A stretch of 64,000 bases of DNA from Desulfosarcina ovata subsp. ovata (GCF_009689005.1 NZ_AP021879.1:3348001-3412000), one strand, 5' to 3'; numbered from the stretch's first letter, positions 8,686 to 17,719 are shown. Translations and numbers: made by a program. The notes: generated by a model not told the origin, from the sequence alone.

Positions 8686-8780
8686 ATTTTCCTTTCCAGG
8701 GCCTATGGGTTGCGAATTTACAAATCACGAAGCCATCTTATCTTCAAATCAGTATGATGCCAACACGAAAGGAGCCCATG

Positions 8781-9080
8781 ATGGTTGAACTTGATGCATC
8801 CTTCAACGAATACCCCCTCGATACCATCAACCTGACGGTCGACGAGCCGGATCTGGATCTGGGCGCGGCCAGCGCCCTGGCCAAAACCACGGCCCGGGAA
8901 ATGGACAGCAACGCCATGATGCTTTCCTACCACAGCGGCAAAACCGGTGAATTCTGGCCCAAATACGAATGCGGTGGAAACGGACGACCACCCTGGATCG
9001 TTTTTGCCGAAGCCCGGGGATACAATTTGAAAATCGATATCAACGCCGGCGATTATGAGTTTTTCTATGTCCGTTTTTAG
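8781..9080 (+). CDS. DUF5619-like small protein
   Basis: 99 residues starting MVELDASFNEYPLDTINLTV and ending in AGDYEFFYVRF. It resembles the DUF5619 family, small alpha/beta proteins of unknown role. No signal peptide or membrane segment is visible. AGGAG at 8770-8774 fits ATG 8781 better than the adjacent ATG 8778. It is a single gene with its own terminator, divergent from the NYN gene. Confidence 0.75.
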   Translation: MVELDASFNEYPLDTINLTVDEPDLDLGAASALAKTTAREMDSNAMMLSYHSGKTGEFWPKYECGGNGRPPWIVFAEARGYNLKIDINAGDYEFFYVRF

Positions 9081-9136
9081 CCACCACGTCACTATGCGGG
9101 TATCGCAGGAAAACGATCATCACCATCATCCACAAC

Positions 9137-9178
9137 CCGCCTGACCGTGAATACTTCCCGGTCAGGCGGATTGTTTTT
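9137..9178 (+). terminator. Rho-independent terminator
   Basis: Stem CCGCCTGACC (9137-9146) with its inverse at 9160-9169, followed by ATTGTTTTT. It closes the DUF5619-like gene. Confidence 0.85.
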
Positions 9179-9195
9179 ACCCCAATATTGGAGGT

Positions 9196-9447
9196 TTATT
9201 TTTCCTCGATCTGATCGTTATGGCACTTCAGGCAGCCGGTAAACTGGGGATGCGAGGTCGGCGGGCCGACGGGATCCCGGTCCGGATGATGACAGTCCAG
9301 ACATTCGGCATCCTCAACGATCCCTTGATGAACCTCGGGATAGTGACGCACGGACGGTCCGTGCAGTCCCAGATAGTGTCGGTAGGCGCAGCCACCCAGA
9401 ACTGCCAGCAGGATCGTGCAAATCATGCAGCACCATGCGGTTTTCAT
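9196..9447 (-). CDS. Small exported lipoprotein with two CXXCH heme motifs
   Basis: 83 residues from the ATG preceded by GGAGG. It has a lipoprotein signal (ILLAVLGGC, lipobox Cys about residue 20). The mature part holds CLDCH and CLKCH, two class-c heme-attachment motifs, plus several His residues that could be axial ligands. It is probably a membrane-tethered diheme c-type cytochrome or a heme-binding remnant of a larger multiheme family. It is the last gene of a leftward operon, 50 nt after the LolD-like ATPase. Confidence 0.75.
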   Translation of the reverse strand: MKTAWCCMICTILLAVLGGCAYRHYLGLHGPSVRHYPEVHQGIVEDAECLDCHHPDRDPVGPPTSHPQFTGCLKCHNDQIEEK

Positions 9448-9497
9448 TTTTCCTCCCTGATTCCCGGTTGACATTGACAAAACGGCGATCGGACGGC

Positions 9498-10169
9498 TCA
9501 GGAATCCGCTGTCCGCTTGCCGTCCTTCAGCTCGATGATTTTTTCCGTGAAGCGGGCCAGATCCCGGTCGTGGGTGGCCATCAGGATGGTGCAGCCGGTC
9601 TGTGCAGCCAGACCAACCATCAGCTGCACGATCCGGTCGCCGGTGGCCGTATCCAGATTGGAAGTGGGTTCATCGGCCAGCAGCAATTTCGGCCGATGGG
9701 CAATGGCCCGGGCTACGCTGACCCGCTGGGTTTCGCCACCGGACAGTTCATGGGGCAGCGCCCCTGCCGCGGATAGAAGGTCAATGGCCTCCAGCAGGGC
9801 CTCGATCCTTGCCTGTCGAACCTTTCCCCCGATGCCGTTCAGGGCCAGCGGCAATCCGATATTCTGGGCCACCGTCAGGTATGAAAGCAGATTTCCCCGT
9901 TGAAAGACAAATCCCAGATGGCGCCGCTGAAACCGGCTCAGCGATTTTGCAGAGAGCCGGTGCACCGGCGTGCCGAAACAGTGGATCTCGCCTTTCTCCG
10001 GCAGGTCAATTCCGCCGACACAGTTGAGCAGCGTGGATTTGCCCGATCCGGATTTGCCCATGACCGCGGCGATGCTGCCGGCGCGAATGGTTATGGAGAC
10101 CCTGTTGATGGCGTTGACCACACCGCGCCCGGATCGAAATGTTTTGCTGATATTTCTGACTTCAATCAT
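9498..10169 (-). CDS. LolD/MacB-type ABC transporter ATP-binding protein
   Basis: 223 residues, a complete ABC domain: Walker A GKSGSGKST (about residue 38), Q-loop VFQRGNLLSYL, signature LSGGETQRVSVARA, Walker B LLLADEPTSNLD and switch His in MATHDRD. The family drives FtsX-like permeases that extract or export substrates from the outer leaflet of the inner membrane. It begins 4 nt after the permease stop, so the two are one transporter. The substrate is unknown; the neighbours suggest a lipid or isoprenoid product. Confidence 0.92.
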   Translation of the reverse strand: MIEVRNISKTFRSGRGVVNAINRVSITIRAGSIAAVMGKSGSGKSTLLNCVGGIDLPEKGEIHCFGTPVHRLSAKSLSRFQRRHLGFVFQRGNLLSYLTVAQNIGLPLALNGIGGKVRQARIEALLEAIDLLSAAGALPHELSGGETQRVSVARAIAHRPKLLLADEPTSNLDTATGDRIVQLMVGLAAQTGCTILMATHDRDLARFTEKIIELKDGKRTADS

Positions 10170-10173
10170 GGTT

Positions 10174-11349
10174 TCAAATCATTCTCAGGATCTCCGCAAC
10201 CCTCTTGCGGCTTACCATAACCGCCGGCCAGATGGCCGACATCAGGCCGAAGACCAGCGCGGTGACCGGCGGAGCCAACAGGGAGAAGACGGTCAGCCGC
10301 GGATAGATCACCCCGGACACAGTGAAATAGCGGTTGTGAGAGGTGAAGGCGCCAAGATCGATCCCGCCGGTGTGGGCCACGGCCAGGGTGCCGGCAATTC
10401 CGATCAACGTTCCCAGACCACAGGCGAAAAGATTCATCAGAACCACTTTAATCACGATGAGTCCGGCCATTTCGGTGGCGCTGACGCCCATGGCCTTCAT
10501 GATGCCGTATTCGCGCATGTTGCGGATGATGAAAACGACAAAGGAGCAGGCGACACCGATGGCCACGACGGCGAAAACGATAAAAATGACCAATGCCATG
10601 GAAACCGCTTCCAGGTCGATGAGTTGTCGCAGATCCGGCATCTGATCGTACCAGGCCTCGATATGGACCGTACCGGGGAGCTGCCGCCGGTATGCCTCGA
10701 TCACCGCTTCGGTATCGACGCCGGTGTTGAGGAAGACGGCGTCCGTCCGTTTGCCTGTCCGGGCCGGAATGCACGCCAGGGGGCAGAAGGCGATTCCTCG
10801 ATCCAGGGCGTCAAGTCCGGTCTGGTAGATCCCCACGACCCGGAGGCGGATCGGCGGATGGACGGATGGGGCCTCGAATTGGACGGTATCCCCCATTCCC
10901 ACATCCAGATCCCGAGTCAGATCCCGGCTGATCAGGGTCTCATCCCGGCTGTCCAACGGATAACGGCCGGCGATGATTTTGTGCTTCAGGGCCGTATGGG
11001 CACATTCTTTATCGGAATCGATGCCGCAAAGCACCACCGGCCGAAAATGATCGCTTGCGGAAAGCGCGCCGTTGACCCAGATCCGTTCCAGCACCGCGCT
11101 CACGTCCGGAATCCGCAACCCCTCGGGACGGTCGGATACGGACGGGGCCGTGACGGTAATGTGCCCGGAAAAAAGCCCCACAGTATTGCGCAGCATGGCG
11201 TCCTCGACCCCCACGGAAAGCGCCGCGAGAAAAATCAGTGCCGCCACGGCGGTGACCACCATGACCGAAAGGGCTGCCGTTGCCCGGCCGGAGCGGCCGA
11301 GGAAGCACAATGCAATCCGGATCCAGAGCCAGATGCCGTCGGTTTTCAC
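10174..11349 (-). CDS. FtsX/MacB-like ABC transporter permease
   Basis: 391 residues. There is an N-terminal transmembrane helix (about 20-45), a large periplasmic domain, then three C-terminal helices including the FtsX-domain stretch NMREYGIMKAMGVSATEMAG. This is the LolC/MacB topology. Its ATG overlaps the stop of the isoprenyl-synthase-like gene (ATGA), indicating coupled translation. It probably works as a homodimer with the adjacent ATPase. Confidence 0.88.
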   Translation of the reverse strand: MKTDGIWLWIRIALCFLGRSGRATAALSVMVVTAVAALIFLAALSVGVEDAMLRNTVGLFSGHITVTAPSVSDRPEGLRIPDVSAVLERIWVNGALSASDHFRPVVLCGIDSDKECAHTALKHKIIAGRYPLDSRDETLISRDLTRDLDVGMGDTVQFEAPSVHPPIRLRVVGIYQTGLDALDRGIAFCPLACIPARTGKRTDAVFLNTGVDTEAVIEAYRRQLPGTVHIEAWYDQMPDLRQLIDLEAVSMALVIFIVFAVVAIGVACSFVVFIIRNMREYGIMKAMGVSATEMAGLIVIKVVLMNLFACGLGTLIGIAGTLAVAHTGGIDLGAFTSHNRYFTVSGVIYPRLTVFSLLAPPVTALVFGLMSAIWPAVMVSRKRVAEILRMI

Positions 11350-12362
11350 CCGCTGGCCTCATTCATCAGTGCCGACATGCCGATGCGTTTTTCCAGAAAC
11401 CGGATGGCCGGGGGGATCAGTTTGCGGTGCTGGGGCCAGAAAAGGGTGCCCAGTCCCTGTTCCAGCAAAAGGCGGGCGCGGGTCGCGGCCTGATGCAGCG
11501 CCTCGGGAAAGTGGCTGGCGTGCAGGGACGCCGGTTTGGTGCGCATGATCCGATTCAGCCGATCCTTTTCTGCCGCGTGACCATCGTGATAAATCAGTGA
11601 AACCAGATAATTGTGCCTTCTTTTTTCCACATCGATGGCCAGATCGACCATGTCGTCCATGATCTGGCAGCCCATGCCGATCCGGTACAGCCCTTCCAGC
11701 AGCGGAGCCAGCCTGTTTTCGGTTATCGTTTCGAACGTCAGCGGGATGTCCCACGGACACTGGAACAAAATGCCGGTTTTATAGTGATGGATCGATTCGA
11801 GGATGACATCCGGTGCCAGAATGGTATCGATGCCGGCTTCTTCCCCGGCTTCCTGTCTCCCGCTGCGGGTCATGGTGCGCATGGATGCCGCCGCTGCGTC
11901 GGTGACCCGGTCGATGGGAATGTCTCCTTTCCCGGCCGCATCCATGAGAATCTGGAAAAGCACCCGATCCGAAACCATGATATCAACCACCGAGCGGAAG
12001 CGGTACCCGCCTGGCGGAAGATCGGTTTCAAGGGTTGCCTTGTACTCGTCGTCCAGCAGGTTGTCGCAACCGGTCACCATGCCTCGCAGGCACTGCAGGG
12101 TGGCGGCATAGAGAATCCGGCGCCGGGAGGGGATGCCGGCCCGCTGGTAGGAGTAGAGAAAAAGCAGTGAGAAAAAATTCTTCTGCCAGGCAAAGGATTC
12201 CCTTCCCGGCGGTTCGAGGGCCACGCCGGCCGGTCGCAGAATTTGATCCGCGACCGTCCAGTACTGCGCAAGGCCCTGCTTCAGTTCGGCCAGCAGCGTC
12301 TGCAGGGGTGGAGCCTTGGCCAGGAAGGTCGCATGATGATGGCCGCGATTCATCTCAGGCAT
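11346..12362 (-). CDS. Divergent polyprenyl synthetase-like (class I isoprenoid synthase fold) protein
   Basis: 338 residues. Two Asp-rich motifs are spaced as in trans-isoprenyl diphosphate synthases: CDNLLDDE (about residue 110) and GMGCQIMDDMVD (about 240). The canonical GGKRxRP substrate motif is missing, so it may be a terpene cyclase-like or repurposed member. ATG 12362 overlaps the upstream methyltransferase by 8 nt; ATG 12353 (TGAGATG) is also possible. Placed between a methyltransferase and an ABC exporter, it suggests synthesis and export of a modified isoprenoid. This is inference. Confidence 0.7.
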   Translation of the reverse strand: MPEMNRGHHHATFLAKAPPLQTLLAELKQGLAQYWTVADQILRPAGVALEPPGRESFAWQKNFFSLLFLYSYQRAGIPSRRRILYAATLQCLRGMVTGCDNLLDDEYKATLETDLPPGGYRFRSVVDIMVSDRVLFQILMDAAGKGDIPIDRVTDAAAASMRTMTRSGRQEAGEEAGIDTILAPDVILESIHHYKTGILFQCPWDIPLTFETITENRLAPLLEGLYRIGMGCQIMDDMVDLAIDVEKRRHNYLVSLIYHDGHAAEKDRLNRIMRTKPASLHASHFPEALHQAATRARLLLEQGLGTLFWPQHRKLIPPAIRFLEKRIGMSALMNEASG

Positions 12363-13044
12363 TCGGTTTGCGGGTGTTGAACAGGGCAATGTATCCGAAA
12401 TAGACGGCCACGATCGAAGGTGGTGCAAACCCCGCCGCCTCGATAACCCGGGGCAGGACCCCGCGGATGTTCTCACCAATCTGGGGCTGCATGAAAAACC
12501 AACGCGATACGTGGGAGACCAAAGCGCCCATCCGGGTCGTGGGAATGTGCATGTCGGCGATGACCAGCCGGCCTCCCGGCTTGAGAACCCGAAACGCCTC
12601 GGTCAGGGCGCTTTCCTTAAGATCCAGGGGAACGTGGTGAAAAAAGAGACTCGATACCACAGCATCGAAGGTGGCGTCGGCAAAACCCAGCGCTTCGGCA
12701 GCCATCACTTCGAAGCGGCAGTTTTCCGACGCCCGTTTCTTGCGCGCCACGGCAACCATTCTGGCGGCCGCATCGATACCCACGCTTTCCCCTCCCTCGG
12801 CTGGATTCAACCGGTCTGCAATCATGCGCGTGAGTACGCCGGTTCCACATCCCAGATCGAGAACTCGATCCGATGCGCTCACATTCAGCAGGGAGAGAAG
12901 ATGAAGATCGTACTCGGCCTGTTTGCCCAAAAGGAGCAAGGGCTCCAGGAGGTCATAGACCCGCGCGGCATGATCCAGGGTTCGCCCGCGTGTGGAAACC
13001 GATTGAAGTTCCATTTGATTCACCATTTGGGGATTTGACATCAT
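12355..13044 (-). CDS. Class I SAM-dependent methyltransferase (UbiE-like)
   Basis: 229 residues. SAM motif I is VLDLGCGTGVL (about 61-71), an acidic motif II lies in GESVGIDAAARM, and FRVLKPGGRLVIADMH is the post-motif typical of UbiE/Coq5-like enzymes. A methylated quinone, lipid or isoprenoid is a plausible substrate. It is the first gene of the five-gene leftward operon. The start is ATG 13044 or 13041; no strong ribosome site is visible. Confidence 0.87.
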   Translation of the reverse strand: MMSNPQMVNQMELQSVSTRGRTLDHAARVYDLLEPLLLLGKQAEYDLHLLSLLNVSASDRVLDLGCGTGVLTRMIADRLNPAEGGESVGIDAAARMVAVARKKRASENCRFEVMAAEALGFADATFDAVVSSLFFHHVPLDLKESALTEAFRVLKPGGRLVIADMHIPTTRMGALVSHVSRWFFMQPQIGENIRGVLPRVIEAAGFAPPSIVAVYFGYIALFNTRKPNA

Positions 13045-13096
13045 CTCGAATGAAAGCGTATCAGCGGCTGGCCGATGTTGTCAATTGATCCTTCAT

Positions 13097-13228
13097 TGGT
13101 AGAGGTGGCATAGGGTGTTTGCAAGCACCAGCAATTGTAATTTTGGCCTGCTTTTATCAATATATTGTGCTTAATTAATTAGTATTAATCTATATATTGT
13201 ATTGATACGCTCCAAAATTACAATTGCT
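13097..13228. repeat. Small palindromic element with an IS-end-like flank
   Basis: A 17-bp perfect inverted repeat (AGCAATTGTAATTTTGG at 13130-13146 and its inverse at 13212-13228) encloses 65 bp of AT-rich DNA. Just left of it, 13097-13129 is nearly identical (about 4 mismatches) to the left end of the DUF4338 IS at 28693. It looks like a MITE-like relic. The region has no gene. Confidence 0.6.
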
Positions 13229-13383
13229 GCGGCCGCCATATAGGACTTGTCTAATGGAATAAAGCGTGGTATCGGAAGTAGTTGTCCTTTTATTTCAAAT
13301 CCCAATTATCCAAGCACCAATAACCCGGGCCGGGCAGCGCAGGTTGCGTGTTGCCGGGATGATTCTGCAAGGAGGCGTTGAGC

Positions 13384-13881
13384 ATGGCAAACCGCAGTAA
13401 CTATTTGATGTGGATACTGGTCGCAGTGCTGGCAGTGTGTTTTCAGGTGGTTTTTGTCTTCGCAGACTGCAAACAGACCGCCACGGGGACGGCCGTCGAT
13501 TTTTCAAAGGCGTACTTCCGCCTCGATGCGGATATGGAGCGGTATCTGTGCAGTGATCTAACCGGTGAGGCTGACGAATCGGTTTCGGCCAACTACATCC
13601 AGGCCATGACCGAAACGGCCCGGCAGCGGGGTTTCGGCAAGGGAATGGTAAAGCGGATCATTACCCATTTGGAGACCGAGACCGTGGCTCAGGATAAAGA
13701 TTCGGCGACCATTCATCTCAAAGGGGCCAGCCGGACCTGCATCCATCCGGTGTTCGCCTACGTAGCCGGGCTGTTCCGCATGGGTGAGACTTACTGCTTC
13801 GAGGAGACACTCAATTTGGTCAAAGAAAATGGTCGATGGAAAGTCTGTGGCGCCCCCTATGGCCTTTCCCTGGGTGTTTAG
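13384..13881 (+). CDS. Exported protein of unknown function
   Basis: 165 residues, not recognised. ATG 13384 has AAGGAGG 8 nt upstream. The N-terminus is a signal peptide or single anchor (residues 9-27, ending VFVFADC). The mature part has an alternating alpha/beta pattern, with Cys at about 29, 56, 121 and 141 that could form disulfides in the periplasm. The closing segment (ENGRWKVCGAPYG) is reminiscent of NTF2-like lipoproteins, but this is weak. It is a single gene closed by a terminator. Confidence 0.7.
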   Translation: MANRSNYLMWILVAVLAVCFQVVFVFADCKQTATGTAVDFSKAYFRLDADMERYLCSDLTGEADESVSANYIQAMTETARQRGFGKGMVKRIITHLETETVAQDKDSATIHLKGASRTCIHPVFAYVAGLFRMGETYCFEETLNLVKENGRWKVCGAPYGLSLGV

Positions 13882-13956
13882 CAGCATATCTCACGGGAAA
13901 TGCGCAGCGCGCGCAACAGCGGATCAATCCCCTGAATCAAGTTAATGTTATTTGCC

Positions 13957-13990
13957 GCCGGTTTCACCCAGCCGTGAAACCGGCGTTTTT
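13957..13990 (+). terminator. Rho-independent terminator
   Basis: Stem GCCGGTTTCAC with its inverse at 13974-13984, loop of 6, then GTTTTT. Confidence 0.88.
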
Positions 13991-14024
13991 GTAACCATCT
14001 GCACTCTGGCGATGGTGATTGTGG

Positions 14025-14783
14025 ATGGACACGGTTTACCTGGAAATTCGAAAAATCGCTCGCGACATTGTGGCCCGTTATCCCCAGCCGGATTTTTACG
14101 GTGACCATGCGTCGGAGGCGAAGGATGCTCGGCGCTTCTACCGGACCGATGCCGTCATCGTACGTCTGCGCCAGAATATGACCGACTGTCTGGACAACGA
14201 TTTCGGTCACGGGATGGGCCACGCGAAAAAAGTGACCATCGATGCCGGCACCCTGGTGATCATCGAAAGCCGACGGGCCGGCCATGCCGAAACCCAGGTG
14301 CGCCGAAACCTGCTGCTGGCCCAGTGCGCCGGCCTGCTGCACGACATCTGCCGCAAAGAGAAAGACCATGCAGAAAAGGGCGCCGAAACCGCACGCCAAA
14401 TCCTGAACGGCTACCCACTGGGCCCCGATGAAATCACCGCGGTCTGTGCGGCGATCCGCAATCACGAGGCCTTTGTTCGGATGGAGCATCTGCCCGTCCG
14501 GCAGGCACGCCTGCTCTCCGACTGCCTGTATGACGCAGACAAATTCCGCTGGGGGCCGGACAACTTCACCCACACCCTCTGGGACATGGTCAGTTTCTCG
14601 AATCCGTCGCTGAAAACATTTCTGGATCACTACCCGGCGGGGATGGCCATTTTGAAAAAAATCCGCAAGACCTTCCGCTCCCGTACCGGTCGGCGTTACG
14701 GGCCGCAGTTTATCGACATGGGGCTCGCTATTGGTGAAGAGCTTTATGAAATCATTTTGACCGAGTTCGTCAACCCGACCTGA
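14025..14783 (+). CDS. HD-domain phosphohydrolase
   Basis: 252 residues. The metal-binding H...HD...D signature is visible: GHGMGHAKKV (His), CAGLLHDI (His-Asp) and a later Asp in CLYDADKFRW. HD proteins hydrolyse nucleotides or phosphate esters; the substrate is unknown. The N-terminal ATG 14025 was preferred to the TTG six bases upstream. It has no clear partner genes. Confidence 0.82.
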   Translation: MDTVYLEIRKIARDIVARYPQPDFYGDHASEAKDARRFYRTDAVIVRLRQNMTDCLDNDFGHGMGHAKKVTIDAGTLVIIESRRAGHAETQVRRNLLLAQCAGLLHDICRKEKDHAEKGAETARQILNGYPLGPDEITAVCAAIRNHEAFVRMEHLPVRQARLLSDCLYDADKFRWGPDNFTHTLWDMVSFSNPSLKTFLDHYPAGMAILKKIRKTFRSRTGRRYGPQFIDMGLAIGEELYEIILTEFVNPT

Positions 14784-15162
14784 TTGTCCGCACTGTGTTC
14801 CTCGATGCGCACTTTGGAAAACAGCAGTGTGGTCGTCCCGATGGTTTCACCAGCGTTGACGATATCCCTTTCCAAAATCAGCCAATGACTGCCCTGCTGC
14901 GTTTTTGACATGTTGTTCAGCAAAATCTCCGGGTCTCTATTGACCCGCACGCCGGTCAGAAAATCTGAACTCAGGTAGGCATTGGCGATCTGGGTAACGG
15001 TATCCATATCCATATTCCACAGAGCGGCCGGGCCAGGACCTCGACAAACTCATCGGCAACAGCGATGGCTTCGCATTTCAAATCGGCAATTTCCCGAAAA
15101 GTTGGAATCGAAAACAATGGGAGGTATCTTTCTGGGTAACCTGAAGAACGACCAGCTGTCAA
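14744..15162 (-). pseudogene. Possible frameshifted hypothetical gene
   Basis: Two minus-strand frames join smoothly if one base is lost near 15025: the upstream frame reads IADLKCEAIAVADEFVEVLA and the downstream one WNMDMDTVTQIANAYLS. Together they give about 130 residues with a plausible soluble composition. The gene was not recognised. It overlaps the end of the HD gene by 40 nt. The remaining bases to 15398 hold nothing I can name. Confidence 0.25.
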
Positions 15163-15398
15163 GCACTCCGGGCATATTGCAACCCGCGATCAATGGGAAT
15201 CGGCGGTCGACTGGCTTTTCTGCGTGGATCACCTAATCGCGTGAATCTCCTGTTTGTATGCTGCTTTTTCGAATCCAGATCGGTTGGCTTTGGAGTGAGG
15301 ATGCTTAAAATAGATGATATTCGTTTTGATACAGCCGCTGTTATTTTCCGGCGGCAGTGATCCGCACCACCGGGTGTCTATTTGCAAAGGAGAGAAAA

Positions 15399-16376
15399 AT
15401 GAGCAAAGCCATCGTGATCCATCAAACGGGCGATCCCACGGTCATGCAATGGGAAAATTTCGACCCCGGCGAGCCCTGCCCGGGGGAGGTTCGCTTGCGC
15501 CAGGAGGCCGTTGGTCTCAACTTTATCGATATTTATCATCGCACGGGGCTCTACCCGCTGCCAGCCCTGCCGGCGGTACCGGGGCTGGAAGGTGCCGGTG
15601 TCGTGGAATCGGTAGGCACCGGGGTGTCCGAATTCAAACCAGGCGATCGGGTAGCCTACGCCGGCGTACCACCCGGCGCCTATGCCCAGGAACGCTGCAT
15701 TCCGGCCCATCGCCTGGTCAAGCTGCCGGACGGCATCAATACCCGGCAGGCCGCGGGTATGATGCTCAGGGGCATGACGGCCCGGTATTTGCTTGTCGGA
15801 TGCTATCCGGTCAAAGCCGGCAGCCGCATCCTTGTCCATGCCGCGGCCGGCGGCGTCGGCACCCTTTTATGCCAATGGGGGCGCCATCTGGGCGCCGAGG
15901 TGATCGGCACGGTAGGATCCGTGGAAAAGGCCGAACTGGCCAAGCAGAACGGCTGCCAGCACCCGATTCTGTACGCGGAGACCGATTTTGTGGCGGCGGT
16001 CAAGGAGATCACCGACGGTCAGGGGGTGGATGTGGTTTACGACGGTGTCGGCCAGGCCACCTTCATGCAATCCCTGGACTGCCTGCGGCCCATGGGCACC
16101 ATGGTCTCCTTTGGCCAGTCATCGGGTGCGATAGCGCCGTTGGATGTGGGGCTCCTCTCGGCAAAAGGGTCCCTGTTCCTCACCCGGCCCAGTCTGATGG
16201 CCTACACGGCCAAGCGCGATGATCTGCTGGCCCACGCCCGGGATCTTTTTGACGTGGTGACCGCCGGGGCCGTAAAGATTGCCATCGGCCAGACCTACCC
16301 GCTGGAAGCCGCGGCCCAGGCCCATCAGGACCTGGAATCCCGCAAAACCACGGGCAGCACAGTATTGATCCCATAA
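15399..16376 (+). CDS. NADPH:quinone oxidoreductase (zinc-independent MDR family)
   Basis: 325 residues. The GroES-like N-terminus (VGLNFIDIYHRTGLYPLP) and Rossmann motif HAAAGGVGTLLCQW identify a QOR-type medium-chain reductase. The zinc ligands of alcohol dehydrogenases are absent. It reduces quinones or other enones with NADPH in the cytoplasm. ATG 15399 follows AAAGGAGAG. It is a single gene. Confidence 0.93.
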   Translation: MSKAIVIHQTGDPTVMQWENFDPGEPCPGEVRLRQEAVGLNFIDIYHRTGLYPLPALPAVPGLEGAGVVESVGTGVSEFKPGDRVAYAGVPPGAYAQERCIPAHRLVKLPDGINTRQAAGMMLRGMTARYLLVGCYPVKAGSRILVHAAAGGVGTLLCQWGRHLGAEVIGTVGSVEKAELAKQNGCQHPILYAETDFVAAVKEITDGQGVDVVYDGVGQATFMQSLDCLRPMGTMVSFGQSSGAIAPLDVGLLSAKGSLFLTRPSLMAYTAKRDDLLAHARDLFDVVTAGAVKIAIGQTYPLEAAAQAHQDLESRKTTGSTVLIP

Positions 16377-16402
16377 AAAGGGAGCTGCCATCCGGCAGCC
16401 CC
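16375..16402 (-). terminator. Terminator of the Cys-rich gene (leftward)
   Basis: Hairpin 16380-16402 (CTGCC / GGCAG core with one bulged A) followed on the minus strand by five T. It overlaps the last codon of the oxidoreductase gene. Confidence 0.7.
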
Positions 16403-16437
16403 GTCAGAAGTTGAATCAACTGCAGTGAAAACAGGGG

Positions 16438-16599
16438 TCAGCAGCAACACTGGCTGACATAACAGCCACACGGGTCAACCACCTGGCAACCGCATGCATC
16501 GACCACGTAAAAGCAGCCGCTTCGATCGGCGGCGCTGGCGTGGCGGTGCTTTTTTTGCTCTTTATGCTCACGTTTACGGTCATGTTTTTTATCGGACAT
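16438..16599 (-). CDS. 53-residue His/Lys- and Cys-rich small protein
   Basis: The start ATG is preceded by AAAGGAGG. Residues 1-27 are extremely basic and His-containing (KKHDRKREHKEQKKHRH). The C-terminus is built of near-repeats VVDACGCQ, VVDPCGCY, VSQCCC, with eight Cys in the last 25 residues. No family was recognised. The pattern fits a metal-binding peptide, a disulfide-rich structural peptide or, less likely, a modified-peptide precursor; no modification enzyme is adjacent. It has its own terminator, so the gene is probably real. Confidence 0.7.
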   Translation of the reverse strand: MSDKKHDRKREHKEQKKHRHASAADRSGCFYVVDACGCQVVDPCGCYVSQCCC

Positions 16600-16888
16600 G
16601 GCAAACCTCCTTTGAGATACAACGCTCCGGCGCTGAAAAGCCGGTGGCGGGATATAAGTGGATTGAATGATCGAAAGCGCTTGGTATTTCACCATCCGCA
16701 TCCTCGCGGAAACGGTTCTAAAGCGCTGCACCTTCCGCTGTCGATCAAGAATAAGCTAATCATCAAGTACCACAATGTCACAATTTATTTAATTTTTCCC
16801 AACCGTTTTGAACAAACGATTAATAGTAGATATCCGATCGGTTTTGTGTTAATAAAATTAGGTTTCTACCCTCCAAATCAGAGGCATT

Positions 16889-17539
16889 ATGAATAAATCG
16901 AGGATACTTGTCATCGCCACCCGCAATAAGGGGAAAACGGCCGAAATCCGCGACATGCTCAGCGGCTTCCCGATTACCATAAAAAACCTGGATGATTTCG
17001 GTCCCATCCCGGAAGTCGTGGAAGACGGGGAGACATTCGACGAAAACGCCTATAAAAAATCGAGCTTCACGGCCAGGGTACTGGGTTATCCGGCCCTGGC
17101 CGACGATTCGGGACTGATGGTGGAGGCCCTGGAGGGGGCACCGGGCGTGCACAGTGCCCGCTGGGCCGGTCCCGAAGCCACCGATGCCGAGCGTTGCAGC
17201 AAATTGTTGACTGAGATGGAAAACCAGCCCAACCGCAAGGCGGCGTTTGCGTGTGTCATCTCCATTGCCGTTCCCGCCGGGCCGGCATTGACCTACGAAG
17301 GTCGCTGTGAAGGGACCATTCTGGACGCCCCGGCGGGCAGCAATGGATTTGGGTATGACCCGGTTTTTTTCTATGCACCGCTCAACAAAACCTTTGCGCA
17401 GTTGACCCTCGCCGAGAAAGGCCGCGTGAGTCATCGCGGCAGGGCCTTGCAGGAGGTTCGGGATGAATTTGACAAGATCATCAAGTGGATTGATTACCAG
17501 ACGCCGGAACCGGAAATTGTCGGCTGCCAGGGCGAGTAG
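16889..17539 (+). CDS. rdgB: XTP/dITP diphosphohydrolase (Ham1/RdgB)
   Basis: Hydrolyses non-canonical purine triphosphates (dITP, XTP) to monophosphates, keeping them out of nucleic acids. 216 residues with family motifs: VIATRNKGKTAEIRDML at the N-terminus, ETFDENAYKKS, LADDSGLMVEAL (catalytic Asp) and SNGFGYDPVF. Length is normal. The upstream 290 bp contain no other gene. Confidence 0.95.
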   Translation: MNKSRILVIATRNKGKTAEIRDMLSGFPITIKNLDDFGPIPEVVEDGETFDENAYKKSSFTARVLGYPALADDSGLMVEALEGAPGVHSARWAGPEATDAERCSKLLTEMENQPNRKAAFACVISIAVPAGPALTYEGRCEGTILDAPAGSNGFGYDPVFFYAPLNKTFAQLTLAEKGRVSHRGRALQEVRDEFDKIIKWIDYQTPEPEIVGCQGE

Positions 17540-17719
17540 CAGCGCAATACCTGAAATCAGCGGTTCGTTCAATGGATTGTCAACCATTGAAACGGACTAA
17601 AATGCAGCAGGTGGGCAACAGCCGCGCGATCGGACAGGATGGAGGCCTGTCACCATGCCCGGGGCAATGGACGGTATCGTGCAAGAACGACGGATTACAG
17701 CCAAAAAGGGGTATTTTGC

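Noticed and set aside
9970..11493. 507-codon rightward open frame
   Set aside because: It is antisense to the FtsX-like permease and ABC ATPase, which have clear family motifs; GC-rich shadow frame.
13878..14630. 250-codon leftward open frame
   Set aside because: Antisense to the HD-domain gene, which has H/HD/D motifs.
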